A stretch of DNA of 64,000 nt from Phytoactinopolyspora alkaliphila (GCF_010550695.1 NZ_JAAGOB010000012.1:77844-141843), one strand, 5' to 3'. Positions 1 to 9,238 are shown, numbered from the stretch's first letter. Notes: a model not told the origin generated them from the sequence alone. Made by a program: numbers and translations.

Positions 1-1
1 G

Positions 2-502
2 CGGCACGAGAGCATTCACGAGATCGTCGCCGGTCTCCGGCAGGCGCGCCCCCGGGCGGAGGCTTTCCGGTCAGGGATACTCGCCGATCCTTCGGCCATC
101 CCAGCGCTCGACCCGCTGATCCCGGCTATCGCTCGCGCGGTCATCCATTGGAGTGCCGGGGTCCTTCCCGTGTCAGTCGTCCACGACCAGCAGAACTCTT
201 TGACAGCCGCCCGGATCGACCAGCTGGGGAACCTGCTCGAGCGGACGCACGCGTCGCCCGGGCGAGTCTTCGCCGGATTACGGCTCGTCGACTCCCGTGC
301 GGACTCGCGCGTCCAGCTGGCCGACATCCTGGCCGGTGTTGCGCGAAAGATCTCCTCGGACGTGCTCAACCGGCGAGCAGACGCGGAACTCAGCGGCCTG
401 TTGCGGCCACATGTGGATCCGTCGTCGACGTGGACCGAGGCCTTCGGGAGCCACGACACGGCACCCCTACCGATCGAAGGTTCAGGCGGTTCGCACACAT
501 AG
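2..502 (+). CDS. DUF3800-like protein, 5' end cut by window edge
   Basis: Only the C-terminal 166 residues are present; the reading frame is open from base 2 to a TAG at 500-502. The visible part contains HDQQNSLT followed by an RIDQLGNLL helix, then LRLVDSRADSRVQLADILAG and a helical tail. The HDxQ...SRxxxxVQLADxxAG pattern matches the C-terminal part of DUF3800-type proteins, which have an RNase H-like fold and unknown roles, often phage or defence related. The next gene starts two bases after this stop, so the two are probably co-transcribed. The family call rests on a partial sequence; an RNase H-like domain would have to be confirmed from the missing N-terminus. Confidence 0.55.
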   Translation, partial: RHESIHEIVAGLRQARPRAEAFRSGILADPSAIPALDPLIPAIARAVIHWSAGVLPVSVVHDQQNSLTAARIDQLGNLLERTHASPGRVFAGLRLVDSRADSRVQLADILAGVARKISSDVLNRRADAELSGLLRPHVDPSSTWTEAFGSHDTAPLPIEGSGGSHT

Positions 503-503
503 T

Positions 504-1616
504 GTGGTGATCGTGACTCTTGCGACTGTGCTGATGCTGGTAGGTGGATTGGCTGTCCTCATCGGCGGTGGCGAGGTGCTGGTGCGCGGTGCCGGCTCCC
601 TGGCTCGCACCTTCGGCATGGCGCCGCTGATCGTCGGCCTGACCGTGGTGTCGTTCGCCACATCGGCTCCCGAGCTGGCTGTGAGCATGGGAGCGGCGTT
701 CACCGGCTCGCCGGGGCTGGCCGTGGGCAATGTCGTCGGCAGCAATGTGGCGAACATTCTCCTGATTCTGGGCCTCTCGGCGCTGTTCCTGCCACTCGTC
801 GTGAAATCACAGCTGGTGCGAGCGGACATCCCGGTGATGGTGGTGATGGCCGTCGCGATGCTCCTGGTGGCACTCGACGGCCTCGTCAGCCGCACGGACG
901 GCCTGATACTGGTGACCGCGCTGGTGATCTACCTCGTGGTGACGGTACTGGTGGCCAGGCGGAGGAAGCTGGGCAAGCCACCTCGCCGGCCACCTGGCCG
1001 GGTCAGCGCGCGGCGCCGCTCACCGCTGCTGGACGTAGGCCTCGTCGTCCTGGGTGTGGGCCTGCTGGTGGGTGGCGCTCAGCTGCTGGTGCGCGGTGCC
1101 ACCGACATCGCGGCTGCGTTCGGTGTCAGCGACCTGATCATCGGCCTCACCGTCGTCGCGATCGGCACGTCTCTTCCCGAGCTGGCCACGAGCATCATCG
1201 CGGTCATCCGTGGAGAGCGGGAACTCGCGGTAGGCAACGTGGTCGGCAGCAACGTGTTCAACGTGGGCGCCGTGCTGGGAACCACGGCGCTGGTGGCCCC
1301 TGACGGCGTGGAGGTCGCGGCGTCGGCCGTGCGGTTCGATATTCCGATCATGGTGGCGGTCAGCCTGGTCCTGCTGCCCGTGGCATTCACCGGCCAAGCC
1401 ATCGCCCGCTGGGAGGGCGGTCTGTTCGTCGCGCTCTTCGTGGCCTATGTGGCGTACCTGTACCTGGAGGCCACCGACCATGCCGCGCTCGAGCCGTTCA
1501 GCGCCGCCATGCTGTGGTTCGTCATCCCGATCACGGCGCTGTGGCTCCTTCTCCTCGTCGCTTACGAGATCGGACTGAGGCGCGGCAAGCGGGAGGCCCG
1601 GCCTTCGGTCAGGTGA
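504..1616 (+). CDS. Calcium/sodium antiporter, CaCA family (YrbG-like)
   Basis: Inner-membrane cation exchanger of about 370 residues, close to the usual size for the family. It shows the two inverted alpha repeats that bind the ions: GLTVVSFATSAPELAVSM with GNVVGSNVANILL in the first half, and GLTVVAIGTSLPELATSI with GNVVGSNVFNVGA in the second. The acidic residue of each PEL motif and the Asn of each GSN motif are intact. A basic cytoplasmic loop rich in Arg and Lys, about 155-180, separates the two halves. Starts are possible at the adjacent GTG codons 504, 507 and 513; 504 is chosen because it sits directly after the upstream stop. The open frame extends further upstream but would overlap the DUF3800-like gene. 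The 3' end overlaps the convergent carbonic anhydrase gene by 8 bases. Confidence 0.9.
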   Translation: MVIVTLATVLMLVGGLAVLIGGGEVLVRGAGSLARTFGMAPLIVGLTVVSFATSAPELAVSMGAAFTGSPGLAVGNVVGSNVANILLILGLSALFLPLVVKSQLVRADIPVMVVMAVAMLLVALDGLVSRTDGLILVTALVIYLVVTVLVARRRKLGKPPRRPPGRVSARRRSPLLDVGLVVLGVGLLVGGAQLLVRGATDIAAAFGVSDLIIGLTVVAIGTSLPELATSIIAVIRGERELAVGNVVGSNVFNVGAVLGTTALVAPDGVEVAASAVRFDIPIMVAVSLVLLPVAFTGQAIARWEGGLFVALFVAYVAYLYLEATDHAALEPFSAAMLWFVIPITALWLLLLVAYEIGLRRGKREARPSVR

Positions 1617-2112
1617 CGTGGAGGAGACGTCCGTTCGACACGTCGTAGACAAAACCACCCACGACGATGCCCGGCGGGAGGAACGGCCACGAACGGATCT
1701 TCTGTACGTCGACGGCGAGTGACTCGCGCTGGTCGGCGACGAGACGGAAATCGAGGCTGCGCACGTCGATGGCCGATTCGGCCTCGATGATCTCGATCAC
1801 CTGGTCCCGGGTGGCGCTGGCCATCTTGCAGTTGGTGTGAGCGACGACCATCACACGCTCGACGCCGAGCAGATGCGTGGCGAGCACGAGAGTGCGTAGC
1901 ACGTCCTCCGTGACCCGGGCGCCCGCATTGCGGATGATCTTCGCATCGCCCGGCTTCAGCCCGAGCATGTCCAGGGGCTCGATGCGGGAGTCCATGCAGG
2001 TTACGATGCCCAGCCCGCGGGCGGCGCGCGGCTCCAGTCCCATCAGGTCGAAGGTACGGGTGTACTGGTCGTTGGCTGCCAGGACATCGGCGAAGTCGTC
2101 AGGCTCAGTCAC
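1609..2112 (-). CDS. Beta-class carbonic anhydrase
   Basis: Cytoplasmic zinc enzyme that interconverts CO2 and bicarbonate. The 167-residue length fits the short actinobacterial type related to Rv1284. The zinc ligands are visible as CMDSR near residue 40 (Cys plus the Asp-Arg dyad) and HTNCKM near residue 91 (His and Cys). The GARVTEDVLRTLVLATHLLG helix between them is typical. The gene is monocistronic on this strand. It is convergent with the antiporter, with an 8-base 3' overlap, and is followed on the same strand by the MFS/lipoprotein pair upstream in transcription order. No odd features were seen. Confidence 0.93.
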   Translation of the reverse strand: MTEPDDFADVLAANDQYTRTFDLMGLEPRAARGLGIVTCMDSRIEPLDMLGLKPGDAKIIRNAGARVTEDVLRTLVLATHLLGVERVMVVAHTNCKMASATRDQVIEIIEAESAIDVRSLDFRLVADQRESLAVDVQKIRSWPFLPPGIVVGGFVYDVSNGRLLHVT

Positions 2113-2168
2113 AGGGCGAGCCTAGGAGATGCCGGCACCCGGCCGGTCTCCGGGTGTCTGGCGCATGG

Positions 2169-3926
2169 TCACGACGAAACGGCGGCGACCCGCGTGCGCA
2201 GGAGTGCGGCGGCACCCACTGCGGCGAGAAGCGCGCACACGGCCGCGCCCGTGAACGTGGCCTGGAGCTGAGCGACGATCGCTTCGCGCACCGCATCGTC
2301 GTACGGCGGGCAGTTGGTGGGTGACCTCGGGCACAGCACCATGGGAGAGTCGATCCCGGCTTGCACACTGTGCAGGCGGCGCAGCCCGATGGCGGTCAAC
2401 GCGGAGAGCCCGGCGAGCATGCCGATCATCCGCGACACCACGAGCAGGGCGCTGGCCACACCATGCGTCGCCCGGGGCGTCGCCGCGAGTAAGGCGGCGT
2501 TCACCGGGGCGATGGCGAGTCCGAACCCGAGTCCCGCGGTGGCGAGCACGGCGTCGTCGGCGAGGCCGTCGAGAGATCCGGCGCTCCAGGTGGTCATAAC
2601 CCCCAGCCCGCCGGCCGCAAGCCCCATGCCCACGGTGGACACGGCCGCGGGGGAGACGTGCCGGACGAGCCAGCCGCCCAGGACGGCGCCCACGGGTAGT
2701 GCCACAAGAAACCGCAAGAGCACGAGAGCGGCGTCGAGCTGATCGGCGCCGGGCATGACGGTGCGGGCGAGGATCGGCACGTCGACGACGACGGCCACCA
2801 GCGCGGCACCGACGAAGAGGCTGACCAGCAGGGCCCCCCACGCGGGCCGTGCACGGATGGCCTCGGCTGGGACGAGTGGCGCGGCCGCCCGGCGCTGCCG
2901 CCAGGCGAACAGCACCAGCGCCACCGCGGAGGCCACCAGCATCCAGGTGCCGGCCGGCGCGATGAACTCCACCGCCGGATCGGCGACAGCGAACGTCAGG
3001 ACGACTCCGCCGAGCGCCGCACCCAGGAAGGCCGCGCCCGGCAGGTCGGACGCGCGCAGGACGGCCGGCGTCCGGCGCAGGTCGAGCAAGGGCCTGGACG
3101 CGGTGAGTTCGCGGGCCACGAAACCGGCGCCGAGGGCCGCCGCCGTCAGCGCCAGCGGGGTGGTCCACGCGTACCCACCGGCTACGGGCACCAGGAGCTC
3201 TCCCCAGGTGACGCTCTGCTCGAGCGATACCGGCCGCACCGCGGCCACGGCCGCCGCGGTGAGCGCGCCTGCGGCCAGGAGGGCCCCCGTGACGTCCCGG
3301 CGCCCGGCGGGCTCCCGGCCGGTTACCGTCGTGAGGCCGGTTCCAGACCTGCGCACGGTGGCCACACACAGCACGGCACCGACCGCGAAGTTGACCCAGA
3401 AGATCGCCCGCCAGTCGGACACCGCGAGAACGGCCGCGCCGAACAGGGGCCCGAGCACCGAGCCCAGCTCCTGGACCGCGCCCACGACGCCCAGCGGCAC
3501 GCCACGCCGTTCTGCCGGCCACATGTCGGCCACCAAGGCGAGAGTCACCGGCACCAGGGCGCCGCCCCCTGCGCCCTGCAGGAAGCGCCCGACGACGGCC
3601 TCGCCCACACCATCGGCGGAGGCGGTGAGCAGGGATCCGGCAGCGAACACAAGAAGGGCCCCACGAAGCACCGGCAACCGCCCGACGACGTCGGAGATGC
3701 GCCCCACGAGCGGCAGCACGACGACGTAGCCGAGCAGGAACATGGAGACCAGGGGAGCCGCCTGCTGCAGCTGATCGACGTCGAGGCCGACCCCGAGCAT
3801 CATGTCGGGCAGAGCCAGCACGATCACATACGTGTCGGCCGCCGCGAGAAGAATCCCGACGGCGCACAAGATCAGCACGCCCTGCCCTGCCCGGCGCGCG
3901 CCGGTGCGGCTAGCCGGTCGGCGCAC
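2169..3926 (-). CDS. MFS drug/lipid exporter, 14-TM DHA2 type (P55-like)
   Basis: Membrane exporter of about 585 residues. Motif A (GRISDVVGRLPVLRG) follows the second TM segment and motif C (ELGSVLGPLFG) lies in TM5, as expected for proton-driven drug exporters of the EmrB/QacA branch; about 14 hydrophobic segments can be counted. GTG 3926 is chosen as start: it overlaps the end of the upstream lipoprotein gene by 17 bases, implying translational coupling. GTG 3878 is the alternative, while the longer frame back to 3983 would lie deep inside the lipoprotein gene. An LppX/LprG lipoprotein followed by a 14-TM MFS protein is the arrangement of Rv1411c-Rv1410c (lprG-P55), where the pair moves triacylated lipids to the cell surface. 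The same role is inferred here from order and families. Confidence 0.85.
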   Translation of the reverse strand: MRRPASRTGARRAGQGVLILCAVGILLAAADTYVIVLALPDMMLGVGLDVDQLQQAAPLVSMFLLGYVVVLPLVGRISDVVGRLPVLRGALLVFAAGSLLTASADGVGEAVVGRFLQGAGGGALVPVTLALVADMWPAERRGVPLGVVGAVQELGSVLGPLFGAAVLAVSDWRAIFWVNFAVGAVLCVATVRRSGTGLTTVTGREPAGRRDVTGALLAAGALTAAAVAAVRPVSLEQSVTWGELLVPVAGGYAWTTPLALTAAALGAGFVARELTASRPLLDLRRTPAVLRASDLPGAAFLGAALGGVVLTFAVADPAVEFIAPAGTWMLVASAVALVLFAWRQRRAAAPLVPAEAIRARPAWGALLVSLFVGAALVAVVVDVPILARTVMPGADQLDAALVLLRFLVALPVGAVLGGWLVRHVSPAAVSTVGMGLAAGGLGVMTTWSAGSLDGLADDAVLATAGLGFGLAIAPVNAALLAATPRATHGVASALLVVSRMIGMLAGLSALTAIGLRRLHSVQAGIDSPMVLCPRSPTNCPPYDDAVREAIVAQLQATFTGAAVCALLAAVGAAALLRTRVAAVSS

Positions 3927-4614
3927 TGATCTCGGCCGGCTCGTCGTACTGGTCGAGGTGGACTGTGTAGGTCTGCTCCCCACCCTCGTAGAACGGACCG
4001 GTCAATGTGGCCTGCCGGAGCTCTCCGGTGTCCGGGTGAAGTGCCCAGGTGGCACTAACAGCCGCGCTGGGGTCGGCGATGGCCAGGATAGTGTCGACCA
4101 GCTCGCCGGGCAGCGTCGAGTGGACCTGGTTGTAGACCTCGCCGTCGAGGCGGATCCGGTCGGCTGCCGTCACCTCGGTGCCGGACCTGAGCAGCAGGCT
4201 CACGCCCTCGTCCGGGTCGATCAGCTTGCCCGGGTCTCCGAAGTCCAGGTCGCTCGCGTCGATGGGTTCATATCCGTCCGTCATGGGCAGCTGCGCCCAG
4301 AGCTGTCCGTCGATGGAGACGACGTCAATAGTGGCTGGAATCGCCCCGGCCCGGATGCGGACACCGCCGTCGAAGGAAGCCGGGGGGACCGCCACGCCCT
4401 CGGCACCGACCACCACCGTGCCTGAGCCGGGAAGGTTGTCTCCCTCCACGGTGAAGCGGACGCTGGACGAGGAGTCAAGGCGTTCTCCGGCCGCATCGAG
4501 CTGGGCCTGCGGGTCCTCATCCGATCCGCTTCCGCCGTCGTCGCTGCATCCGGCGGCGGCCAGCACAGTCGCGACCACGAGCAGGGCCCGGACCTTCGTC
4601 AATGAGCGGCGCAT
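3910..4614 (-). CDS. lprG: LppX/LprG-family lipoprotein
   Basis: Exported lipid-binding lipoprotein of 234 residues. The N-terminus has basic residues, a hydrophobic run and the lipobox LAAAGC, giving a lipidated Cys at residue 23, followed by an acidic Ser/Gly linker. The body contains the LppX_LprAFG pattern: SSSVRFTVEG, a GTVVVGAEG strand, DGQLWAQLP, DPDEGVSLLL and DPSAAVSATWALHPDTGEL. In mycobacteria this fold has a hydrophobic cavity that carries triacylated glycolipids or triacylglycerol, with P55 as membrane partner. The stop codon lies 17 bases inside the following MFS gene, which supports a functional pair. The symbol is given by family and synteny; the exact lipid cargo is unknown. 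Confidence 0.85.
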   Translation of the reverse strand: MRRSLTKVRALLVVATVLAAAGCSDDGGSGSDEDPQAQLDAAGERLDSSSSVRFTVEGDNLPGSGTVVVGAEGVAVPPASFDGGVRIRAGAIPATIDVVSIDGQLWAQLPMTDGYEPIDASDLDFGDPGKLIDPDEGVSLLLRSGTEVTAADRIRLDGEVYNQVHSTLPGELVDTILAIADPSAAVSATWALHPDTGELRQATLTGPFYEGGEQTYTVHLDQYDEPAEISAPTG

Positions 4615-4634
4615 GGCTGAAGTCTGCCAGCCGA

Positions 4635-4651
4635 ACAGGCCCGAGGCCTGT
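4635..4651. terminator. Possible small stem-loop between parC and lprG
   Basis: A 7-bp perfect inverted repeat (ACAGGCC / GGCCTGT) with a 3-base CGA loop lies in the 72-base gap between the end of parC and the start of lprG. No T-run follows, but actinobacterial terminators often lack one. It could attenuate read-through, or it could be chance in GC-rich DNA. Confidence 0.25.
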
Positions 4652-4686
4652 GAGCATCCTGAGAGCCGTAACGGGTGGCCGATGGC

Positions 4687-7134
4687 TCAGTCCCCCGTGA
4701 GATGCGTGCCGACGGCAGCGATCGGCTGGGCAGCCGGCGTGCCGGAACCGTCCCGGCGCCCTGGCGGCGGAAGGTCGATCGGCACACCGCTCGCGGCGCT
4801 GGCCCGTGCCGGAGCGTGTCCCGCCCAGGCCAGCAACAGCGTGTCTTCGCCTTTGAGGAAGCGATGGCAGCGCACTCCGCCGGTGGCCCGGCCCTTGGCC
4901 GGATACTCCGAATACGGGGTCACCTTGACATTGCCTGCCTGTGTGCCCGGAAGGGCGGACGACGAGCCGGAGACGGTCACCACGGTGGCGTCCTGGGCCG
5001 GATCGATCGCTCCGAAGAACGTGACACGGGCATCGGGACTGAGCTTGATGCCGGCGACGCCACCACCGGAGCGGCCCTGGGGCCGGACCACGCTGGCGGA
5101 GAAGTGCAGGAGCTGGGCGTCAGAGCTGACGAACACGAGGTCCTCCTCGCCGGTTCTCAACTGCACCGCGCCCACGACCCGGTCGTCGTCGAGGCGGATC
5201 ACGTCCCACGAGTCCCGGTTGGAGGGATACTCGGGCACCACTCGCTTGACCACGCCGTATTCGGTGCCAAGTGCCAGTCCGGGGGAGTCCGGTGAGAAGT
5301 CGGCCAGGCACAGCACTCGCTCTGCCGCCTCGAGCTCGACGAACTCACTGATCGGTGCTCCGCCGGCGAGCGTCGGGGACGCCGTGGGCGGCAGGGCGGG
5401 CAAGTCCAGCACGGACAACCGGATCACCCTGCCCGCGGTGGTGACCAGGCCGATCTCGCCGCGCGCCGTGGCGCCCACCGCCGAGACGACGAGGTCGTGC
5501 TTGGCACGTTTCTCGCCGGGCACGGGCGGCTCGTCGCCGGCCGTGCGGGCGAGCAGTCCCGTGGACGAGAGCAACACCTGGCATGGGTCGTCGGTGACCT
5601 CGAGCGCGGTGGCCGGGAGCCGCGGGCTGGGGGTGCCGGAGTCCTCCAGCAGGACCGTGCGGCGTGGCGTGGCGTGGGCCGCGGCGACGTCGGCGAGCTC
5701 TGCCGACACCGCCTGGCGCATCAGCGACTCGTCATCGAGGAGCGCGGTCAGCTCACTGATGGTCCGGCGCAGCTCGTCGGCCTCCTTGTCCAGCTCCAGC
5801 CGGTCATATTTGGTGAGCCGGCGCAGCGGGGTGTCCAGAATGTAGCGGGCCTGGATCTCGGAGAGGTCGAAGATCTCCATGAGGCGCTCGCGGGCCGCCG
5901 TGGCGTCGTCCGAGGACCGGATGACGGCGATGACCTCGTCGATGTCGAGCAACGCGACAAGCAACCCGTCCACCAGGTGCAGCCGGTCCGCCGCCTTGGT
6001 GCGGCGGAACTCGCTGCGCCGCCGGACCACGTCGAGGCGGTGCTTGATGAAGACCTCGAGCAGTTCCTTGAGGCCGAGCGTACGCGGCTGACCGTCGACC
6101 AGGGCCACGTTGTTCATGGAGAACGAGTCCTCCAGCGGCGTGAGCCGGTACAGCTCCTCCAGCACGGCTTCCGGCACGAACCCGCTCTTGAGCTCGATGA
6201 CGAGACGGAGGCTGGTGTTGCGGTCGGTGTAGTCGACGACGTCGGCGACACCGCCGAGCTTCTTGTTGCGCACCAGGTCGACGATGCGCTCGCGGACGCG
6301 CTCCGGCCCGACCATGTACGGCAGCTCGGTGATGACGATGCCCTTACGGCGCGCGGTGATGTTCTCGATGCGTGCGGTGGCACGGGTCTTGAACGCGCCG
6401 CGGCCGGTCTCGTAGGCGTCGCGGATACCGTCCAGGCCGACGATGCGCCCACCGCTCGGCAGGTCCGGCCCGGGGACGAAGCGCATCAGGTCGTCCAGGC
6501 TGGCGTCCGGGTTGGCGATGAGATGCCGGGTGGCGTCGATGACCTCACCGAGGTTGTGCGGCGCCATGTTCGTCGCCATCCCGACAGCGATCCCGCTGGC
6601 ACCGTTGACGAGAAGGTTGGGGAAGGCCGCCGGCAGGACGTCAGGCTGCTGGAACTGGCCGTCATAGTTGGGCACCATGTCGACGACGTTCTCGTCGAGA
6701 GAGCCCGTGAGCAGCATGGCAGGCTCGGCCATCCGGCATTCCGTGTACCTGTACGCCGCCGGACCTGCGTCCAAAGATCCAAAGTTCCCATGCCCGTCCA
6801 CCAGCGGAACCCGCATGGCCCATGGCTGGGCCATGCGCACCAGGGTGTCGTAGATGGCTCCGTCACCGTGCGGATGCAGCTTGCCCATGACGTCGCCGAC
6901 GACGCGGCCGCACTTGACGTGCGCGCGGTCCGGCCGCAAACCCATCTCGTGCATCTGGAACAGAATCCGCCGCTGTACCGGCTTCAGCCCGTCCCGAGCG
7001 TCCGGGATAGCGCGGGAGTAGATGACCGAGTACGCGTACTCGAGGAAGCTGCCGCGCATCTCCTCGGAGACGTCGACGTCGATGATCGTCTCTTCGTAGT
7101 CCTCAGGTGGGGGAGTCTTGGTTCCGCGAGCCAT
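4687..7134 (-). CDS. parC: DNA topoisomerase IV subunit A (ParC)
   Basis: Breakage-reunion subunit of the type IIA topoisomerase that decatenates daughter chromosomes, about 815 residues. The N-terminus starts MARGTKTPPPEDY, as in actinobacterial ParC; the longer open frame to 7182 has no such match. Family blocks are present in order: FLEYAYSVIYSRAIPDARDGLKP, the HPHGDGAIYDTLVRMAQ quinolone-region helix, and the catalytic Tyr in YRYTECRM near residue 120. The tower/coiled-coil segment is followed by a C-terminal beta-pinwheel with repeated GxxxRxxx blades such as ARGEIGLVTTAGRVIRLSV. No parE/gyrB lies in the window. It could in principle be labelled GyrA, but the actinobacterial ParC-type N-terminus and the degenerate pinwheel box favour ParC. 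Confidence 0.92.
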   Translation of the reverse strand: MARGTKTPPPEDYEETIIDVDVSEEMRGSFLEYAYSVIYSRAIPDARDGLKPVQRRILFQMHEMGLRPDRAHVKCGRVVGDVMGKLHPHGDGAIYDTLVRMAQPWAMRVPLVDGHGNFGSLDAGPAAYRYTECRMAEPAMLLTGSLDENVVDMVPNYDGQFQQPDVLPAAFPNLLVNGASGIAVGMATNMAPHNLGEVIDATRHLIANPDASLDDLMRFVPGPDLPSGGRIVGLDGIRDAYETGRGAFKTRATARIENITARRKGIVITELPYMVGPERVRERIVDLVRNKKLGGVADVVDYTDRNTSLRLVIELKSGFVPEAVLEELYRLTPLEDSFSMNNVALVDGQPRTLGLKELLEVFIKHRLDVVRRRSEFRRTKAADRLHLVDGLLVALLDIDEVIAVIRSSDDATAARERLMEIFDLSEIQARYILDTPLRRLTKYDRLELDKEADELRRTISELTALLDDESLMRQAVSAELADVAAAHATPRRTVLLEDSGTPSPRLPATALEVTDDPCQVLLSSTGLLARTAGDEPPVPGEKRAKHDLVVSAVGATARGEIGLVTTAGRVIRLSVLDLPALPPTASPTLAGGAPISEFVELEAAERVLCLADFSPDSPGLALGTEYGVVKRVVPEYPSNRDSWDVIRLDDDRVVGAVQLRTGEEDLVFVSSDAQLLHFSASVVRPQGRSGGGVAGIKLSPDARVTFFGAIDPAQDATVVTVSGSSSALPGTQAGNVKVTPYSEYPAKGRATGGVRCHRFLKGEDTLLLAWAGHAPARASAASGVPIDLPPPGRRDGSGTPAAQPIAAVGTHLTGD

Positions 7135-7212
7135 GCCGCCTATTCTTGCGCCTCCGGCCGACAGTTGTGCGCAGCGACCCACTGTCCGGCCCGGCCGGGT
7201 GTCCGGTTCGGC

Positions 7213-7851
7213 TCAGATGTCGGCGAACACGAGTATGCCGGCCACGATCGCTGCGATGATCGCCAGTGTCAGCACCACGGCGGACTGGATCGGGCGTCGT
7301 TCGATCCACGGCAGAGCCCGCGGGTGTGCCCGGCTGAGTTCCTTGGCGGTGACGATGCGCGGATAGGTCACCGGCCGCATGCCGAGCCGTTCGATGACAC
7401 TGGTCATGTCTTCTTCGGTCCAGTGTGTGCTCTTGAGCCGCAGGATGGGGCGGCCGCGCTGGTCGAGCACGAACAGGTTGTTGGCGATCCGCGAGTCCAT
7501 GGCCGACAGGGGCAGGGATGCGGTGACCACCGTGGCGATGTCCGCACGTGGGCGCATCTTGCGGCGAGAGGTGAAGCCGGACCGCCCGATCTCGGTGTGA
7601 GTCACCACCACGTGCACGCCCCGGAAGTAGAAGTACATGACGACGACGCACACCGCCGCCGTCGCCGCCGCGAGCACGACGCCGGTCACTCCCTGGCGCA
7701 GGACGAGGAAGGACACCGGTATGAGCAGGAGAACCGGCGTTGCCTTGAGCATCTGCTTGTACTGCTCGGTGCAGGGACGGATGACCAGTTCGCCGTCACT
7801 CACGCGCGCTTGCCTCGCGTCGAATTCATCACTGGTGGAATTGCGTGTCAT
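7213..7851 (-). CDS. Membrane protein with PH-like domain, unknown function
   Basis: A 212-residue protein with two adjacent TM helices near residues 35-75 (VLLLIPVSFLVL and VVLAAATAAVCVVVMYFYF), then a soluble beta-rich segment and a third TM helix at the C-terminus. The middle part (VVVTHTEIGRSGFTSRRKM...DIATVV, LFVLDQRGRPILRLKS) resembles bacterial PH-like domains of the YdbT/DUF304 type found in actinobacterial membrane proteins. ATG 7851 is chosen because the upstream extension is low-complexity and overlaps the histidine kinase gene. It lies just downstream of that kinase on the same strand with a 22-base gap, so co-expression is possible. No function is known. Confidence 0.7.
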   Translation of the reverse strand: MTRNSTSDEFDARQARVSDGELVIRPCTEQYKQMLKATPVLLLIPVSFLVLRQGVTGVVLAAATAAVCVVVMYFYFRGVHVVVTHTEIGRSGFTSRRKMRPRADIATVVTASLPLSAMDSRIANNLFVLDQRGRPILRLKSTHWTEEDMTSVIERLGMRPVTYPRIVTAKELSRAHPRALPWIERRPIQSAVVLTLAIIAAIVAGILVFADI

Positions 7852-7873
7852 GGCTCGAGCGTAACTGTCCCGG

Positions 7874-9238
7874 TCACGGCGTGCGGCCGGGCAGCCGCAC
7901 GATGAAGCAGGCTCCGGACGGCACGTCGCCGGCCTCGACGTCTCCACCGTGCGCACGGGCGATCTCCCGGACGATCGCCAGACCGAGCCCCGTTCCGCCG
8001 GCGTCGCGGCTGCGAGCGTCGTCCAGCCGGGTGAATCGCTCGAACACCCGCTCCCGGTGGCGCGGCGGGATCGCCGGGCCGTCGTTGCCGACCCGCACCT
8101 CGATCACGTGGTCGGTGACCGCGATCGTCACCTCCACGCGGCTGGCCGCGTGCCGGACGCCGTTGACGATCAGATTGCGCATCATTCGGGCCAGTGCCTC
8201 GGGATTTCCGTGGACCATCGCGGACTCACCGGGCTCGGCCGAGATCGGGACCCGCGCCTCCCGGAGCGTGGCCAGGACATCCCGGACGACGTCGTTCATG
8301 TCGATCAGCCAGGTCGATGACCGCCTCCCCTCCTCCAGGCGAGCCAGCACGAGCATGTCGTCGACGAGGCGGCCCATCCGGTCCACCTCCTGCAGCGCTT
8401 CTTGAGCGGTCTCGTGGGGGTCGACGGCGTCGGGATGGGCGAGGGCGACTTCCAGTTCGGTGCGCAGCGCCGCGATGGGGCTGCGCAATTCGTGGGCGGC
8501 GTCCGCGACGAACGCGCGCTGACGCGACGATGCCGCTTCCAGCCGGATGAGCATGTCGTTGAGGGTGGTGGCCAGCCGCCAGAGTTCATCGCGGGCGGCC
8601 GGCACCGGAAGCAGCCGTTGCTGGCCCGTGCCCGTGATCTCGGCCGCGCCCCGGCGCAGTTCCTCCACCGGGCGGAGAGTCCGGCCCGTGATGAACCAGC
8701 ACAGCAAGGCGACGGCCACCGCCACGCCCGAGCCGGAGGCGATGACGCCGATGCGCAGCAGGCGAGCGGTGCGGTGCTGTTCGGCGAGCGACACGGCGAC
8801 GATCACGGTCTGCGGGTGCTCCACCAGCTCGATCGGCACACCTACGGCGCGGTACGGCTCTGGCTGACCCAGCCTGGTCCCATCCAGATCGACGGCACCG
8901 CCGGACCTGACGGCCGTCAGGTCGTCGCCGCCCACGATAGGCACGAGCTGATCCCCGCCCGGCGTCGAGGCGAGGACCCGGCCCTGGTCGTCGACCACCT
9001 GTGCGATGGCGGCACCCGAACTCGGAAGCGGGTTGGTCAGCCGCCCCGCCTCGACCAGGACCGCGATGTCGTGGCCGTGGCTGCGAGCCGACTCGTCGAG
9101 CGAGTTGCGCAGCGTGAGTTCGACCACCAGGACCATGAGGAACCCGGCGACGGCGATGCCGAGCGACGCGACGACCGCTGCCGTGAAGGTGATCCTCGCG
9201 CGCAGCGAGTGCTTGGGGGAGCGGGGAGCCGCTGTCAT
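7874..9238 (-). CDS. Sensor histidine kinase, OmpR/EnvZ type
   Basis: Membrane sensor of 454 residues and partner of the response regulator just upstream in the operon. Layout: TM helix about 13-38, extracytoplasmic sensor about 40-160, TM helix about 163-188, HAMP (GRTLRPVEELRRGAAEI), then the HisKA phospho-acceptor His in VADAAHELRSPIAALR. The HATPase domain has an N-box (MRNLIVNGVRHA), G1 (VGNDGPAIP) and G2 (GGTGLGLAIV). Start ATG 9236-9238 overlaps the regulator stop by 4 bases (ATGA), showing translational coupling. The signal is unknown. The divergently transcribed LolA-like protein next to the regulator is a candidate target or accessory. Confidence 0.93.
   Translation of the reverse strand: MTAAPRSPKHSLRARITFTAAVVASLGIAVAGFLMVLVVELTLRNSLDESARSHGHDIAVLVEAGRLTNPLPSSGAAIAQVVDDQGRVLASTPGGDQLVPIVGGDDLTAVRSGGAVDLDGTRLGQPEPYRAVGVPIELVEHPQTVIVAVSLAEQHRTARLLRIGVIASGSGVAVAVALLCWFITGRTLRPVEELRRGAAEITGTGQQRLLPVPAARDELWRLATTLNDMLIRLEAASSRQRAFVADAAHELRSPIAALRTELEVALAHPDAVDPHETAQEALQEVDRMGRLVDDMLVLARLEEGRRSSTWLIDMNDVVRDVLATLREARVPISAEPGESAMVHGNPEALARMMRNLIVNGVRHAASRVEVTIAVTDHVIEVRVGNDGPAIPPRHRERVFERFTRLDDARSRDAGGTGLGLAIVREIARAHGGDVEAGDVPSGACFIVRLPGRTP

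Noticed and set aside
5497-7905. Plus-strand 802-residue open frame opposite parC
   Set aside because: It is antisense to a gene with clear family motifs, has no recognisable domain and is explained by GC-rich codon use leaving antisense frames open. The same holds for the large frames at 12622-14280 (minus) and 55677-58076 (plus).
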